A model generated the notes under the pieces. That model worked only from the letters and a program-made list of their open reading frames with translations, did no database searches and had not been told where the DNA came from. A DNA stretch of 15,155 nt from CAZVWJ01 sp964631325 (GTDB lineage Bacteria > T1Sed10-126), in NCBI GenBank assembly GCA_964631325.1, contig CAZVWJ010000058.1:1-15155 (forward strand), given 5' to 3'. Of this stretch, positions 7,540 through 14,842 are shown piece by piece. The translations under genes and the position numbers were made by a program. Position 1 is the stretch's first letter. Each line of letters opens with the position of its first letter.

Positions 7540-9462
7540 ATGTTGGAAAAATTGATGAAGTTTTATCGAAAAAATTTGTCGGTGAAGTTGTTTCTTCTCA
7601 ACCTTGCCCTGCTGGTTGTATTTCTAGGAGCTGTGGGTTATTACTCCGCTCAAGAAGCCGGGAGTGCATTTACTAATAATGTTCGTTCCCAGTTGAAAAA
7701 GCGAGTTAAGGCTTTAAGCCGTGAGTTTGAGACTATTTTAGACGAAGAGTTTAAACTGGCTACGACTTTTGCAATAAGTGAGCCGGCAATCAGTGCTCTT
7801 TCTACCGCCAGTGACACTGCAATCAATAAGCTTGATAGAAAATTTGAGAATTTTATGTCCCGGGAAAAAATTTCTGAGCGCTATCAGGTTGTTTTTGCAG
7901 TAAAAAACGGAAAAATTATTGCGGCGGCCACAAATTCCAGCGCGGAATATGAAGGAGTGGATATCAGTGACCGTGGTTATTACCAGGCGGCGATGGCCGG
8001 CAAAAAGAACATCGGTTCGGTCCGGTTTAATAAAGTTACCGGGAACCCCTTTCTGGCTGTTTCCGTGCCCGTACGTGCCGACGGAGAAGTAGTTGGAGTT
8101 GTCGCTAATATTCTTAACGCCTCTTTTATTGGACGGCTTGCCAGGCACACGCGGATTGGTGATAACGGTTATACTTTTATTGTGGACAGGGAGGGTAATT
8201 TTATTGCCCACCCGGAGAAGGATCTGCTCTATGACAAAAAAATTACCGGTATACCCGGTCTTGAACAGCTCGGTCGGAAAATGATCGCCGGTAAAACCGG
8301 CCTCAGAAATTATACTTATAAAGGGGAAAAGACTGTCGCTTATACGCCGGTTAAACTTGCTGGTTGGAGTGTTGCACTTCAACAGCCGGTGGAAGAATAC
8401 CTGGCACCGGTCGGCGATATTTATTTCTCGCTTACAATAATAATCGTTCTCGCCATTTTAGTTGCCGGTCTGTTCTTTGCGACGTTCAACCGGATTTTTG
8501 TTGCTCCTCTTCAGGATATTGTCAGGGGGATGCAAAAGGTTGCCGGTGGTAATTTAACAGTAGAGAACATTGATATTGATACTGATGACGAAATCGGCCA
8601 ACTGGCCGATTCATTTAACATGATGGTCGCTTCCCTGGAACCGGTACTTACGCAGATCGTCAGATCTGTTCGTGATGCCCGCGGTGTGGCCCAGGAAGTG
8701 AGTATTGCCTCCGACGATCTCGCCAAATCCAGTTCGGGGCTCTCCGAAGCTGCAACCGAGCAATCCTCCAGTCTCGATGAGACAAGCTCCCAGGTTTCTG
8801 AAATTTCTACGATGGTTCAGCAAAGTAGTGAGAATGTACGGGAATGTGATAATATCAGTCAGGAGACCCGGAAAATAGCGGAGAAGAGCAAGGATAAAGT
8901 GTTGAGTTTGACTGAAACTATGGAGCAATTGAACAAGGACAGCAAAGAGGTGGCCGAGGCCCTGGACGTAATTGACGACATTGCGTTCCAGACCAATCTG
9001 CTTGCCGTGAATGCGGCGGTTGAAGCGGCTAACGCCGGCGAACATGGGGCCGGTTTTGCCGTCGTTGCCGACGAGGTCCGCCAGCTCGCTCAACGCAGCG
9101 CGGATGCCGCGGATGAGATCAGTGATATAATCCAGGAGAACGTCCGGCGGACGGAGGAGGGGGCGGATCAGGCCGAGGAGTCGCGGGAAGCGATTACCCA
9201 GATAATGGAGAGCATCCGCGAGCTTGCCGGAAAAATCAATGAGGTTGCCAGAGCTGCCGACGAGCAGGCCACGGGGATTGAGGAGATTAACAAGGCGATG
9301 GCGGAGATGGAGGAGGTTACTGCGAAAAACTCTTCCAGTGCTTCTCAGACCGCCTCGTCCAGCGATGAGCTTGCCTCACAGGCCGATCTCCTCCAGGAGG
9401 CGGTTGATTCCTTGACTACTGTAGTGGGAGCTTTTGAAATTGAAGGCAAGGGGTTAGAATAA
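7540..9462 (+). CDS. Methyl-accepting chemotaxis protein MCP2, dCache-type sensor
   Basis: A 640-residue chemoreceptor. TM1 is about 17-36. The periplasmic dCache-like domain spans about 38-290, with a DRGYYQAA segment at 144-151 and GDNGYTFIVDREGNFIAHP at 207-225, typical of Cache membrane-distal and -proximal modules. TM2 is about 296-315, HAMP about 317-370, and the signalling tip about 478-506. The protein stops soon after the signalling bundle (AFEIEGKGLE), so it lacks the linker and conserved tail of MCP1 and MCP3. DNA at 8753-9317 is identical to mcp3. SD caggagg is at 7526-7532. The ligand is unknown; the first Cache module recalls amino-acid-binding types, but I cannot see the full residue set. 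Confidence 0.95.
   Translation: MLEKLMKFYRKNLSVKLFLLNLALLVVFLGAVGYYSAQEAGSAFTNNVRSQLKKRVKALSREFETILDEEFKLATTFAISEPAISALSTASDTAINKLDRKFENFMSREKISERYQVVFAVKNGKIIAAATNSSAEYEGVDISDRGYYQAAMAGKKNIGSVRFNKVTGNPFLAVSVPVRADGEVVGVVANILNASFIGRLARHTRIGDNGYTFIVDREGNFIAHPEKDLLYDKKITGIPGLEQLGRKMIAGKTGLRNYTYKGEKTVAYTPVKLAGWSVALQQPVEEYLAPVGDIYFSLTIIIVLAILVAGLFFATFNRIFVAPLQDIVRGMQKVAGGNLTVENIDIDTDDEIGQLADSFNMMVASLEPVLTQIVRSVRDARGVAQEVSIASDDLAKSSSGLSEAATEQSSSLDETSSQVSEISTMVQQSSENVRECDNISQETRKIAEKSKDKVLSLTETMEQLNKDSKEVAEALDVIDDIAFQTNLLAVNAAVEAANAGEHGAGFAVVADEVRQLAQRSADAADEISDIIQENVRRTEEGADQAEESREAITQIMESIRELAGKINEVARAADEQATGIEEINKAMAEMEEVTAKNSSSASQTASSSDELASQADLLQEAVDSLTTVVGAFEIEGKGLE
8753..9317 (+). repeat. 565-bp tract identical to mcp3 (copy 1)
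   Basis: A base-by-base comparison with 10592-11156 (offset 1839) shows no difference over 565 bp. Just upstream (8641-8752) I count about 16 differences in 112 bp, and differences resume at 9318. The tract encodes most of the signalling hairpin, including the CheA/CheW-contacting tip. Recent gene conversion, or an assembly artefact, explains this better than selection alone, because synonymous sites are also identical. Confidence 0.9.
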
Positions 9463-9666
9463 GCTCAGTAAATCCCCTTCCAACATCCCTCCCCCTTGAT
9501 GGGGAAGGTTAGGTGGGGGTGAACACTGTTCGCGTTATCGTTCCCCCTCTCCTTAATAACGCGGGGGAGCCATAGTGGCAGTCGTTGGTGTTTTATGTTG
9601 CACTTGGCTGTTGAATTCACCAACCTTAGAACAGGGTTAAAACCATATTATTAAGGGGTGTTTTGT
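9463..9666. repeat. mcp2-mcp3 spacer with second palindromic repeat
   Basis: Positions 9488-9523 repeat the signature cccccttgatgggga...gtgggggtgaa seen at 313-355, in the same orientation. A perfect 8-bp inverted repeat follows (cgcgttat 9531-9538, ataacgcg 9556-9563). The 13-mer ccttaataacgcg (9551-9563) also occurs at 390-402. The element separates mcp2 from mcp3 and could affect transcript stability or partial termination. No T-run is present. The mcp3 SD (aagggg) is at 9653-9658. Confidence 0.6.
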
Positions 9667-11448
9667 ATGTTTAAAGGTGTTATTAATTGGTTTAAAAACT
9701 CATTAAAAGCAAAATTAATGGTTCTTGGGTTGGTTCCGATAGTGGTTTTTGTTGTCTTTTATTTTGCCTATTCGTTGCCTTCAAATCGTTCCGACATCCG
9801 GGCTGCTAAAAAAGAGCAGGTAAAAGAAATGGTGGATATCGGGCTTTCTGTAATCAGCTATTATTATAATAAACAGCAGGAAGGAGAGTTGACGAAAAAG
9901 CAGGCCCAGAACCGTGCTAAAGAGGCAATTGAGAACATCCGGTACGGTGATAAAGGGTTAGATTATTTCTGGATTAACGACTACCAGCCGGTTATGATTA
10001 TGCACCCCTTTAAACCTCAGTTGAACGGAGAAGATTTGTCTGGTGTTGAAGACCCGAACGGGAAGAATCTTTTCATGGAAATGGTGGAGGTGGTAGAGAA
10101 TAAGGGAGCCGGTTTTGTCAGATACGAGTGGCAGTATTATGATAATGAAGATTTAGTCATCCCTAAAATTTCTTATGTGGCCGGATTTGAGGAATGGAAC
10201 TGGATTATTGGGACGGGCGTATATATCAAAGATCTCCAGGAGAAGATGGCCGCTCGTACCAGAACCGGGATTTATTTTTTAAGTCTTATTTCATTGGTGG
10301 CACTTGTTGTTGTCTTTGTTCTCTCCCAAAATTTTATTGTGGCTCCCCTCACTGATATTACCGGAGCCGTTGAAAAATTGGCGGGTGGGGACTTACGACA
10401 CGATAGGATCGAAATTAACACGGACGATGAGATTGGCCAACTGGCCGATTCATTTAACATGATGGTCGCTTCCCTGGAACAGGTACTTACGCAGATTGTC
10501 AGATCTGTTCGTGATACCCGCGGCGTGGCCAGGGAAGTGAGTAACGCTTCCGAAGATCTTGCCAGATCCAGTTCGGAACTCTCCGAAGCCACAACCGAGC
10601 AATCCTCCAGTCTCGATGAGACAAGCTCCCAGGTTTCTGAAATTTCTACGATGGTTCAGCAAAGTAGTGAGAATGTACGGGAATGTGATAATATCAGTCA
10701 GGAGACCCGGAAAATAGCGGAGAAGAGCAAGGATAAAGTGTTGAGTTTGACTGAAACTATGGAGCAATTGAACAAGGACAGCAAAGAGGTGGCCGAGGCC
10801 CTGGACGTAATTGACGACATTGCGTTCCAGACCAATCTGCTTGCCGTGAATGCGGCGGTTGAAGCGGCTAACGCCGGCGAACATGGGGCCGGTTTTGCCG
10901 TCGTTGCCGACGAGGTCCGCCAGCTCGCTCAACGCAGCGCGGATGCCGCGGATGAGATCAGTGATATAATCCAGGAGAACGTCCGGCGGACGGAGGAGGG
11001 GGCGGATCAGGCCGAGGAGTCGCGGGAAGCGATTACCCAGATAATGGAGAGCATCCGCGAGCTTGCCGGAAAAATCAATGAGGTTGCCAGAGCTGCCGAC
11101 GAGCAGGCCACGGGGATTGAGGAGATTAACAAGGCGATGGCGGAGATGGAGGAGGTCACCGAAAAGAACACTTTCAGTGCTTCTCAGACCGCCTCATCCA
11201 GCGATGAACTGGCCTCACAGGCCGAGCTCCTCCAGGAGGCGGTTGATTCCTTGACTACGGTGGTTAGTTCTTTTGAAATCGAGGGAGTGGATCTGCAAAC
11301 TAAATCGATGGATAATACGAACAGTAGTGGCTCTGCCAAAAAATCCGGAACTGCCAGCAAAAATGGAACGGCTGGCGGCAGCGCTGATGATTCCACCAAT
11401 AACGGTGAAGAGGTAATTCCCCTGGAGGAAGACAAGGGGGATTTTTGA
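9667..11448 (+). CDS. Methyl-accepting chemotaxis protein MCP3, sCache_2-type sensor
   Basis: A chemoreceptor of 593 residues counted from the ATG at 9667. That start is preferred to the GTG at 9658 because aagggg (9653-9658) is 8 nt away and overlaps the GTG. TM1 is about 19-37. The periplasmic domain (about 40-195) carries sCache_2 marks: YGDKGLDYFWIND, MHPFKP, DPNGKNLF and WNWIIGTGVYI. TM2 is about 203-220, HAMP about 221-275, tip about 385-410. A Ser/Asn/Gly-rich linker of about 40 residues leads to the tail GEEVIPLEEDKGDF (580-593), nearly identical to MCP1. The signalling core is DNA-identical to mcp2. The gene is therefore a mosaic: its own sensor, an MCP2-like core and an MCP1-like tail. 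sCache_2 domains often bind small organic acids, but the ligand here is unknown. Confidence 0.95.
   Translation: MFKGVINWFKNSLKAKLMVLGLVPIVVFVVFYFAYSLPSNRSDIRAAKKEQVKEMVDIGLSVISYYYNKQQEGELTKKQAQNRAKEAIENIRYGDKGLDYFWINDYQPVMIMHPFKPQLNGEDLSGVEDPNGKNLFMEMVEVVENKGAGFVRYEWQYYDNEDLVIPKISYVAGFEEWNWIIGTGVYIKDLQEKMAARTRTGIYFLSLISLVALVVVFVLSQNFIVAPLTDITGAVEKLAGGDLRHDRIEINTDDEIGQLADSFNMMVASLEQVLTQIVRSVRDTRGVAREVSNASEDLARSSSELSEATTEQSSSLDETSSQVSEISTMVQQSSENVRECDNISQETRKIAEKSKDKVLSLTETMEQLNKDSKEVAEALDVIDDIAFQTNLLAVNAAVEAANAGEHGAGFAVVADEVRQLAQRSADAADEISDIIQENVRRTEEGADQAEESREAITQIMESIRELAGKINEVARAADEQATGIEEINKAMAEMEEVTEKNTFSASQTASSSDELASQAELLQEAVDSLTTVVSSFEIEGVDLQTKSMDNTNSSGSAKKSGTASKNGTAGGSADDSTNNGEEVIPLEEDKGDF
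10592..11156 (+). repeat. 565-bp tract identical to mcp2 (copy 2)
   Basis: This is the partner of 8753-9317, identical at every base including third codon positions. It covers about residues 309-496 of MCP3. mcp1 encodes a closely similar protein segment with many synonymous differences, which shows that protein constraint does not require identical DNA. Confidence 0.9.
11404..11445 (+). other. Conserved receptor C-terminal tail (MCP3 copy)
   Basis: It encodes GEEVIPLEEDKGDF directly before the stop codon and matches the MCP1 tail at 13 of 14 residues. The preceding linker, rich in Ser, Gly, Asn and Lys, shares no clear sequence with the Glu/Ser-rich MCP1 linker. A flexible arm with a fixed end peptide is the layout used by known adaptation-enzyme tethers. 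Confidence 0.6.
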
Positions 11449-11524
11449 AGCAATTGATTTTTTGCTGATATTATGTATCCTATTAGGAAGTTTATATCTA
11501 ATACTTTAAGCGGAGTGAGTTTTA

Positions 11525-11932
11525 ATGTCAGATGATGATTATTCTTTAGGAGTCAAAGATGATGGTGAAAAATATCAGGCAATTGTAGTTGATGATTCCT
11601 CTTACGTTCAAAGTTCTCTGACCAGTATACTGGAGGACATGAATGCGGAAGTTATTGATACTGCGGATAATGGCCAGGAAGCAATTGATGTGGTCAAGGA
11701 ACATATTAATGAAGTGGATTTTGTTACCCTGGATATTTCTATGCCGGAAATGGACGGCCTGGAGGCGTTGGAGAAAATTTTAATGATCAAACCCGACCTC
11801 GAGGTATTTATGGTCAGCGCAATGGGCCAGAAGGAAAAAGTTAAAAGAAGTGTTAAAGAAGGAGCAAGCTATTTTATCGTCAAGCCCTTCAAAGCAGATA
11901 AAATTTACGAAGTATTAAACAAGTTTTTATAA
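11525..11932 (+). CDS. cheY: Chemotaxis response regulator CheY
   Basis: A single-domain receiver of 135 residues that should carry phosphate from CheA to the flagellar switch. Residues 1-16 are an acidic lead. The domain shows D23/D24, phospho-acceptor D70 in TLDISMPEMDG, S98 in VSAMGQ and K120 in IVKPF. The LDISMPEMDG / VSAMGQ / FIVKPF pattern recalls CheY of Firmicutes and Thermotogae rather than enterobacteria. There is no output domain. SD ggagtgag is at about 11512-11519, and mcp3 lies 76 nt upstream. No phosphatase (CheC, CheX, CheZ) is found in the window, so dephosphorylation may rely on genes elsewhere or on intrinsic turnover. Confidence 0.93.
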   Translation: MSDDDYSLGVKDDGEKYQAIVVDDSSYVQSSLTSILEDMNAEVIDTADNGQEAIDVVKEHINEVDFVTLDISMPEMDGLEALEKILMIKPDLEVFMVSAMGQKEKVKRSVKEGASYFIVKPFKADKIYEVLNKFL

Positions 11933-11936
11933 AATA

Positions 11937-12297
11937 GGTTTTGAATTTAATCAGTGGTCCACGAATCAGCACGAATCCGCACGAATAAAAGAACTAAGAT
12001 TAGTGAAGATTTGTGTAGATTAGTGGATAAAAGGTTTTGAATTTAATCAGTGGTCCACGAATCAGCACGAATCCGCACGAATAAAANNNNNNNNNNNNNN
12101 NNNNNNNNNNNNNNNNNNNNNNNNNNNNNNNNNNNNNNNNNNNNNNNNNNNNNNNNNNNNNNNNNNNNNNNNNNNNNNNNNNNNNNGAACTAAGATTAGT
12201 GAAGATCTGTGAGGATTAGTGGATAAAAGGTTTTGAATTTAATCAGTGTAATCTGTGGACAAAAAAGGTTTTGAATTTAATCTGTGTAATCAGTGGA
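11937..12297. repeat. 96-bp tandem repeat array interrupted by assembly gap
   Basis: Units begin with ggttttgaatttaatc at 11937, 12033, 12229 and 12267. The first is a full 96 bp. The second runs 54 bp to 12086, where 100 N begin (12087-12186). Sequence resumes at 12187 with gaactaag, exactly the next base of the unit. The last two are partial units of 38 and about 31 bp. Inside the unit, cacgaat recurs three times at about 10-bp spacing, and gattagtg-type words recur. The array fills the space between cheY and the HD-GYP gene and ends just before that gene's SD. No gene or convincing terminator is seen in it. Confidence 0.9.
12087..12186. other. Assembly gap of 100 N
   Basis: Exactly 100 N, the usual placeholder for a gap of unknown size. 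The flanks join in phase with the 96-bp repeat, so the true missing sequence is probably zero or a whole number of repeat units. A gene could also be hidden if the gap is large. Confidence 0.98.
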
Positions 12298-12313
12298 CCG
12301 GAGTGGGTAAGTA

Positions 12314-13552
12314 ATGGCCGAAGAGCAGAAGGAAGAGTCGGAAGACGTCCAGGCGAAGCGGGTCCGGGTGGATAACCTGCTGCCCGGGATGGTCGTGGCC
12401 GAAGATATAAAAGAGGATTCAGGGGAATCTCTCCTTGGGGAAGGTTCAGAACTCACCGAAATGACGATAAAAGCCCTGTTCGAAAAGAAAATTATGAAGA
12501 TTCTCGTTACGGCTGATTCCTATGAAAAAATCCAGGAAGAATCGGATAAGGACGGAGTCGAAGGGGTCGAATTTACTGACGATGAGTTAATTGAAATGGG
12601 AGAAGAGGCGACTCGAGAATTTTTAATGAACGAAGAGGAACGAAAAGAAGAGTTAGAAGAGGAACTGCGGGATTTTTATAAACAACTGCTCAGCATTTCA
12701 GAAAAAAACTTTGACGCAATCAGGTCGGGCGGCGACTTGAACCTGGACCGCAATCGCCTCCGGTTTGTTGTTCTTCTGGGCTATCTCAAGGACGCCCCCG
12801 GCAAGGTAATGAACCTGCTGCGGTTCCGGTCAAAGAAAAATTACCTTTACAGTCAATCTGCAAACGCTACCATCCTTGCCCTTTATCTCGGCCATAAAAT
12901 GGGCTACGAACGAAAAAAACAGCTTGACCTGGGTCTTGGTGCTATGTTTCATAACCTGGGTATGATTGAATTTGAAGACGTGTTAGATAAGGAAACTGCC
13001 CTTACCGAAGCTGAGAAGACTATGCTCCAGAGTCATCCGATGATTTGTGAAAAGGAATTAAAAAATATAGACGGACTAAACGAAGCGGCGGCTTCTGTCG
13101 TCTTTCAACACCACGAACGTCTTGACGGTAGTGGTTTCCCGAAAGGTCTGCAATTCCAGGAAATTTCTGAGCTTGCCGCCGTTTCCATGGTGGCGATCGA
13201 GTTCGTCGAGTTGATTCAACCGCGGATTCTTGCCAACCGAATTAGTGGCCGGGAAGCCCTCGCTAAAATTCAGTCACAAAGTGGTTCGGCTTTTTGGGAT
13301 GAACCGGTCGAGATGTTAAAAGAAGTGGTTACTAAAGACTTCCGGCTCCATTCCCCCGGGACCCTGGTTGAACTGGGTGATGGCGAAATTGCTGTGGTCC
13401 TGGAGATGACTGAAAATGACTCCAAGCCAATAATAAGCGTGGTCGTCGACGCAGACGGCCGTCCCCTGGATCAACCAAAAAAATTGGATCTCCAGCAAGA
13501 GAGCCAGAAATACATAGACTCCGTCGTCCACGAAAACATAGTTGAGGTCTGA
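12314..13552 (+). CDS. Degenerate HD-GYP-family protein, probably not a phosphodiesterase
   Basis: A 412-residue cytoplasmic protein. Residues 16-65 carry the VDNLLPGMVVAEDI module common at the start of HD-GYP proteins. Residues 85-120 are an acidic coiled-coil-like stretch. The HD-GYP domain spans about 165-330, followed by the usual HSPGTLVELGDGEIAVVLE end module (346-364). HD-GYP enzymes cleave cyclic di-GMP with two or three metals. Here the first metal His is Gln (YLYSQSAN, 177-184), the HDIGK motif is HNLGM (213-217), and the AD motif near 294-300 is AIEFVEL. H241 and HHE...DGSGFP (266-276) remain. Loss of the HD Asp and first His argues for a c-di-GMP sensor or scaffold. The start follows ggag at 12300-12303. 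Repeats separate it from cheY, so membership of the operon is uncertain. Confidence 0.85.
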   Translation: MAEEQKEESEDVQAKRVRVDNLLPGMVVAEDIKEDSGESLLGEGSELTEMTIKALFEKKIMKILVTADSYEKIQEESDKDGVEGVEFTDDELIEMGEEATREFLMNEEERKEELEEELRDFYKQLLSISEKNFDAIRSGGDLNLDRNRLRFVVLLGYLKDAPGKVMNLLRFRSKKNYLYSQSANATILALYLGHKMGYERKKQLDLGLGAMFHNLGMIEFEDVLDKETALTEAEKTMLQSHPMICEKELKNIDGLNEAAASVVFQHHERLDGSGFPKGLQFQEISELAAVSMVAIEFVELIQPRILANRISGREALAKIQSQSGSAFWDEPVEMLKEVVTKDFRLHSPGTLVELGDGEIAVVLEMTENDSKPIISVVVDADGRPLDQPKKLDLQQESQKYIDSVVHENIVEV

Positions 13553-13719
13553 AGTCGCCTTTTTCGCAAAACTTACGACAAACATTTTAATAGCTGTTGT
13601 GTTTTTAGTCCCCGCCCTGTAAATATCTCCACCAGGAGGTGTAAGAACACGTTAGATCGTTTTAGATTAAAAAACATTAAATCGAGCAAAAATTTTAACC
13701 TGTTAAAGGAGGAAGTATT
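13553..13719. other. Spacer before the porin gene
   Basis: It contains a perfect SD-like aggaggtg at 13634-13641 with no start codon at a useful distance. That stretch can fold as ctcc-acca-ggag or cacc-agga-ggtg, two mutually exclusive small hairpins. I find no -35/-10 pair that I trust, although porin expression would need a promoter here. The true porin SD is aaaggagga at 13705-13713. Confidence 0.3.
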
Positions 13720-14814
13720 ATGAATGTAAGAAAACTATCAGTTTCAGTAGTAGTTTGTCTTGTTGCTGTTCTTTTTGCTCTCCCTTCCGCTTCTGCTTCC
13801 CAGATGGTCCTTTCCAACACGAAAGCCGAGCTTTATGGCTTTGTCCGCACCGATTTTATTTACGATGATGCAGCAAATAAGCATGGAGAATTGCTTTCAT
13901 GGACGGATTCCGAGGGGGATAACGATGACAATTTTTATGCCACCACCCGTTTCAGCCGGATTGGCATTGATTTTGAAAACGGCAATATTTCCGCCAAAGT
14001 TGAAGGGGATTTTTATGGTGACATGAAAGGGGGACAAGCTGCTTTTCGAATGCGCCATTTTTACGTCAAGGCCGACTAGGGTAACTACAGTTTCCTTGCC
14101 GGCCAGACCTGGCACCTGACCCCGCTTATTTTTCCCTCTATAAATAACGGGATGGCTGGTGGATACTCCGGCGCTCTCTGGTACCGGGTCCCCCAAGCAC
14201 GATTCAGTTACTCGCTTAATAAAAAAACTAATTTTGCTTTAGCAGTAACTCGGCCGCAACGGGATAATGCTATTGGAATCACTAAAAAAGAAGGTGTTGC
14301 CTCCGGTCAACCTGGTCTGGAAGCAAAAATGTCCACTAAAATTGGTGGAGCCAAGTTTGTTCTCAGTGGAGCCCTTGGTGCCTGGGAAAATGATGCCGGT
14401 GGTACGACTGCTGACGTTGAATTGTTAGCCCTTGGCTACAGTTTTCCGGTAATGGATGTTTGCACAATCAGCGGCCAGGCCTGGACCGGTCAGAACTTGA
14501 AGGACTTCCTCGGTTCACCCGGTATGGGCTACGAAGATAACGCTGTCGAAGCCAAAGGTGGATTCATCGACGTTAGTGCCCCGGTCACTCCCGGAATCAC
14601 TCTCTCTGCCGGCCACGGCATCAGTGATCCGGACGAAGAGGCTTCAACTGAAGAAACTTTTGATAAGAATTCTACCAGTTACGCTACGGTAGGATTCAAA
14701 CTCTTTGAGAAAATTTCGACCAAGGTCACTTACGCCAAGAACAAAACTGACAATTTTGGTGGTAGTGATCTTGAAAACAGCCACTTCCAGACGAGCTTTA
14801 CTTACGTCTTTTGA
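13720..14814 (+). pseudogene. DcaP-like outer-membrane porin interrupted by an in-frame TAG
   Basis: The frame starts after a strong SD (aaaggagga, 13705-13713). It encodes a Sec signal peptide (residues 1-26, cleavage predicted after ASA) and then alternating beta-strand sequence, ending in SFTYVF with the terminal Phe typical of BAM-assembled barrels. Codon 120 (14077-14079) is TAG, and the frame continues with no shift to TGA at 14812-14814, 364 residues in total. The region RMRHFYVKAD-stop-GNYSFLAGQTWHL resembles the RHAY...GQTW segment of DcaP-like porins, where an aromatic residue such as Trp would fit at the stop. TGG to TAG is one change. Options are a recent nonsense mutation, sequencing error or UAG readthrough. 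Without readthrough the product is a 119-residue fragment that cannot form the barrel. The exact porin family and substrate are unknown. Confidence 0.75.
14077..14079 (+). other. In-frame TAG codon within the porin gene
   Basis: The context is GCC GAC TAG GGT AAC. Both sides stay in the same frame and keep porin-like sequence. Of the ten intact gene ends in the window, five use TAA, five use TGA and none uses TAG. The sample is too small to claim that TAG is reassigned. Confidence 0.9.
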
Positions 14815-14842
14815 GTGGATTCGACGGCTGCTTCTCCCCAAA

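Noticed and set aside
8611..9093. 160-residue minus-strand ORF duplicated at 10450-10932
   Set aside because: Its duplication is only a shadow of the identical mcp2/mcp3 coding tract. It has no independent start signals or codon character.
9658..9666. GTG start for mcp3 three codons upstream
   Set aside because: The GTG overlaps the SD (aagggg 9653-9658), leaving no spacing. The ATG at 9667 is placed correctly.
11937..12297. CRISPR array
   Set aside because: The 96-bp units are contiguous and repeat along their whole length. There are no short repeats with unique spacers, and no cas genes are nearby.
14077..14079. Pyrrolysine insertion site
   Set aside because: The gene is not a methylamine methyltransferase, Trp fits the position by one base change, and no pyl genes are in view. 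Kept only as a minor alternative.
13720..14814. Two separate porin-related genes
   Set aside because: The second part lacks an SD and signal peptide, and its frame is continuous with the first. The only interruption is one TAG, so it is a single gene.
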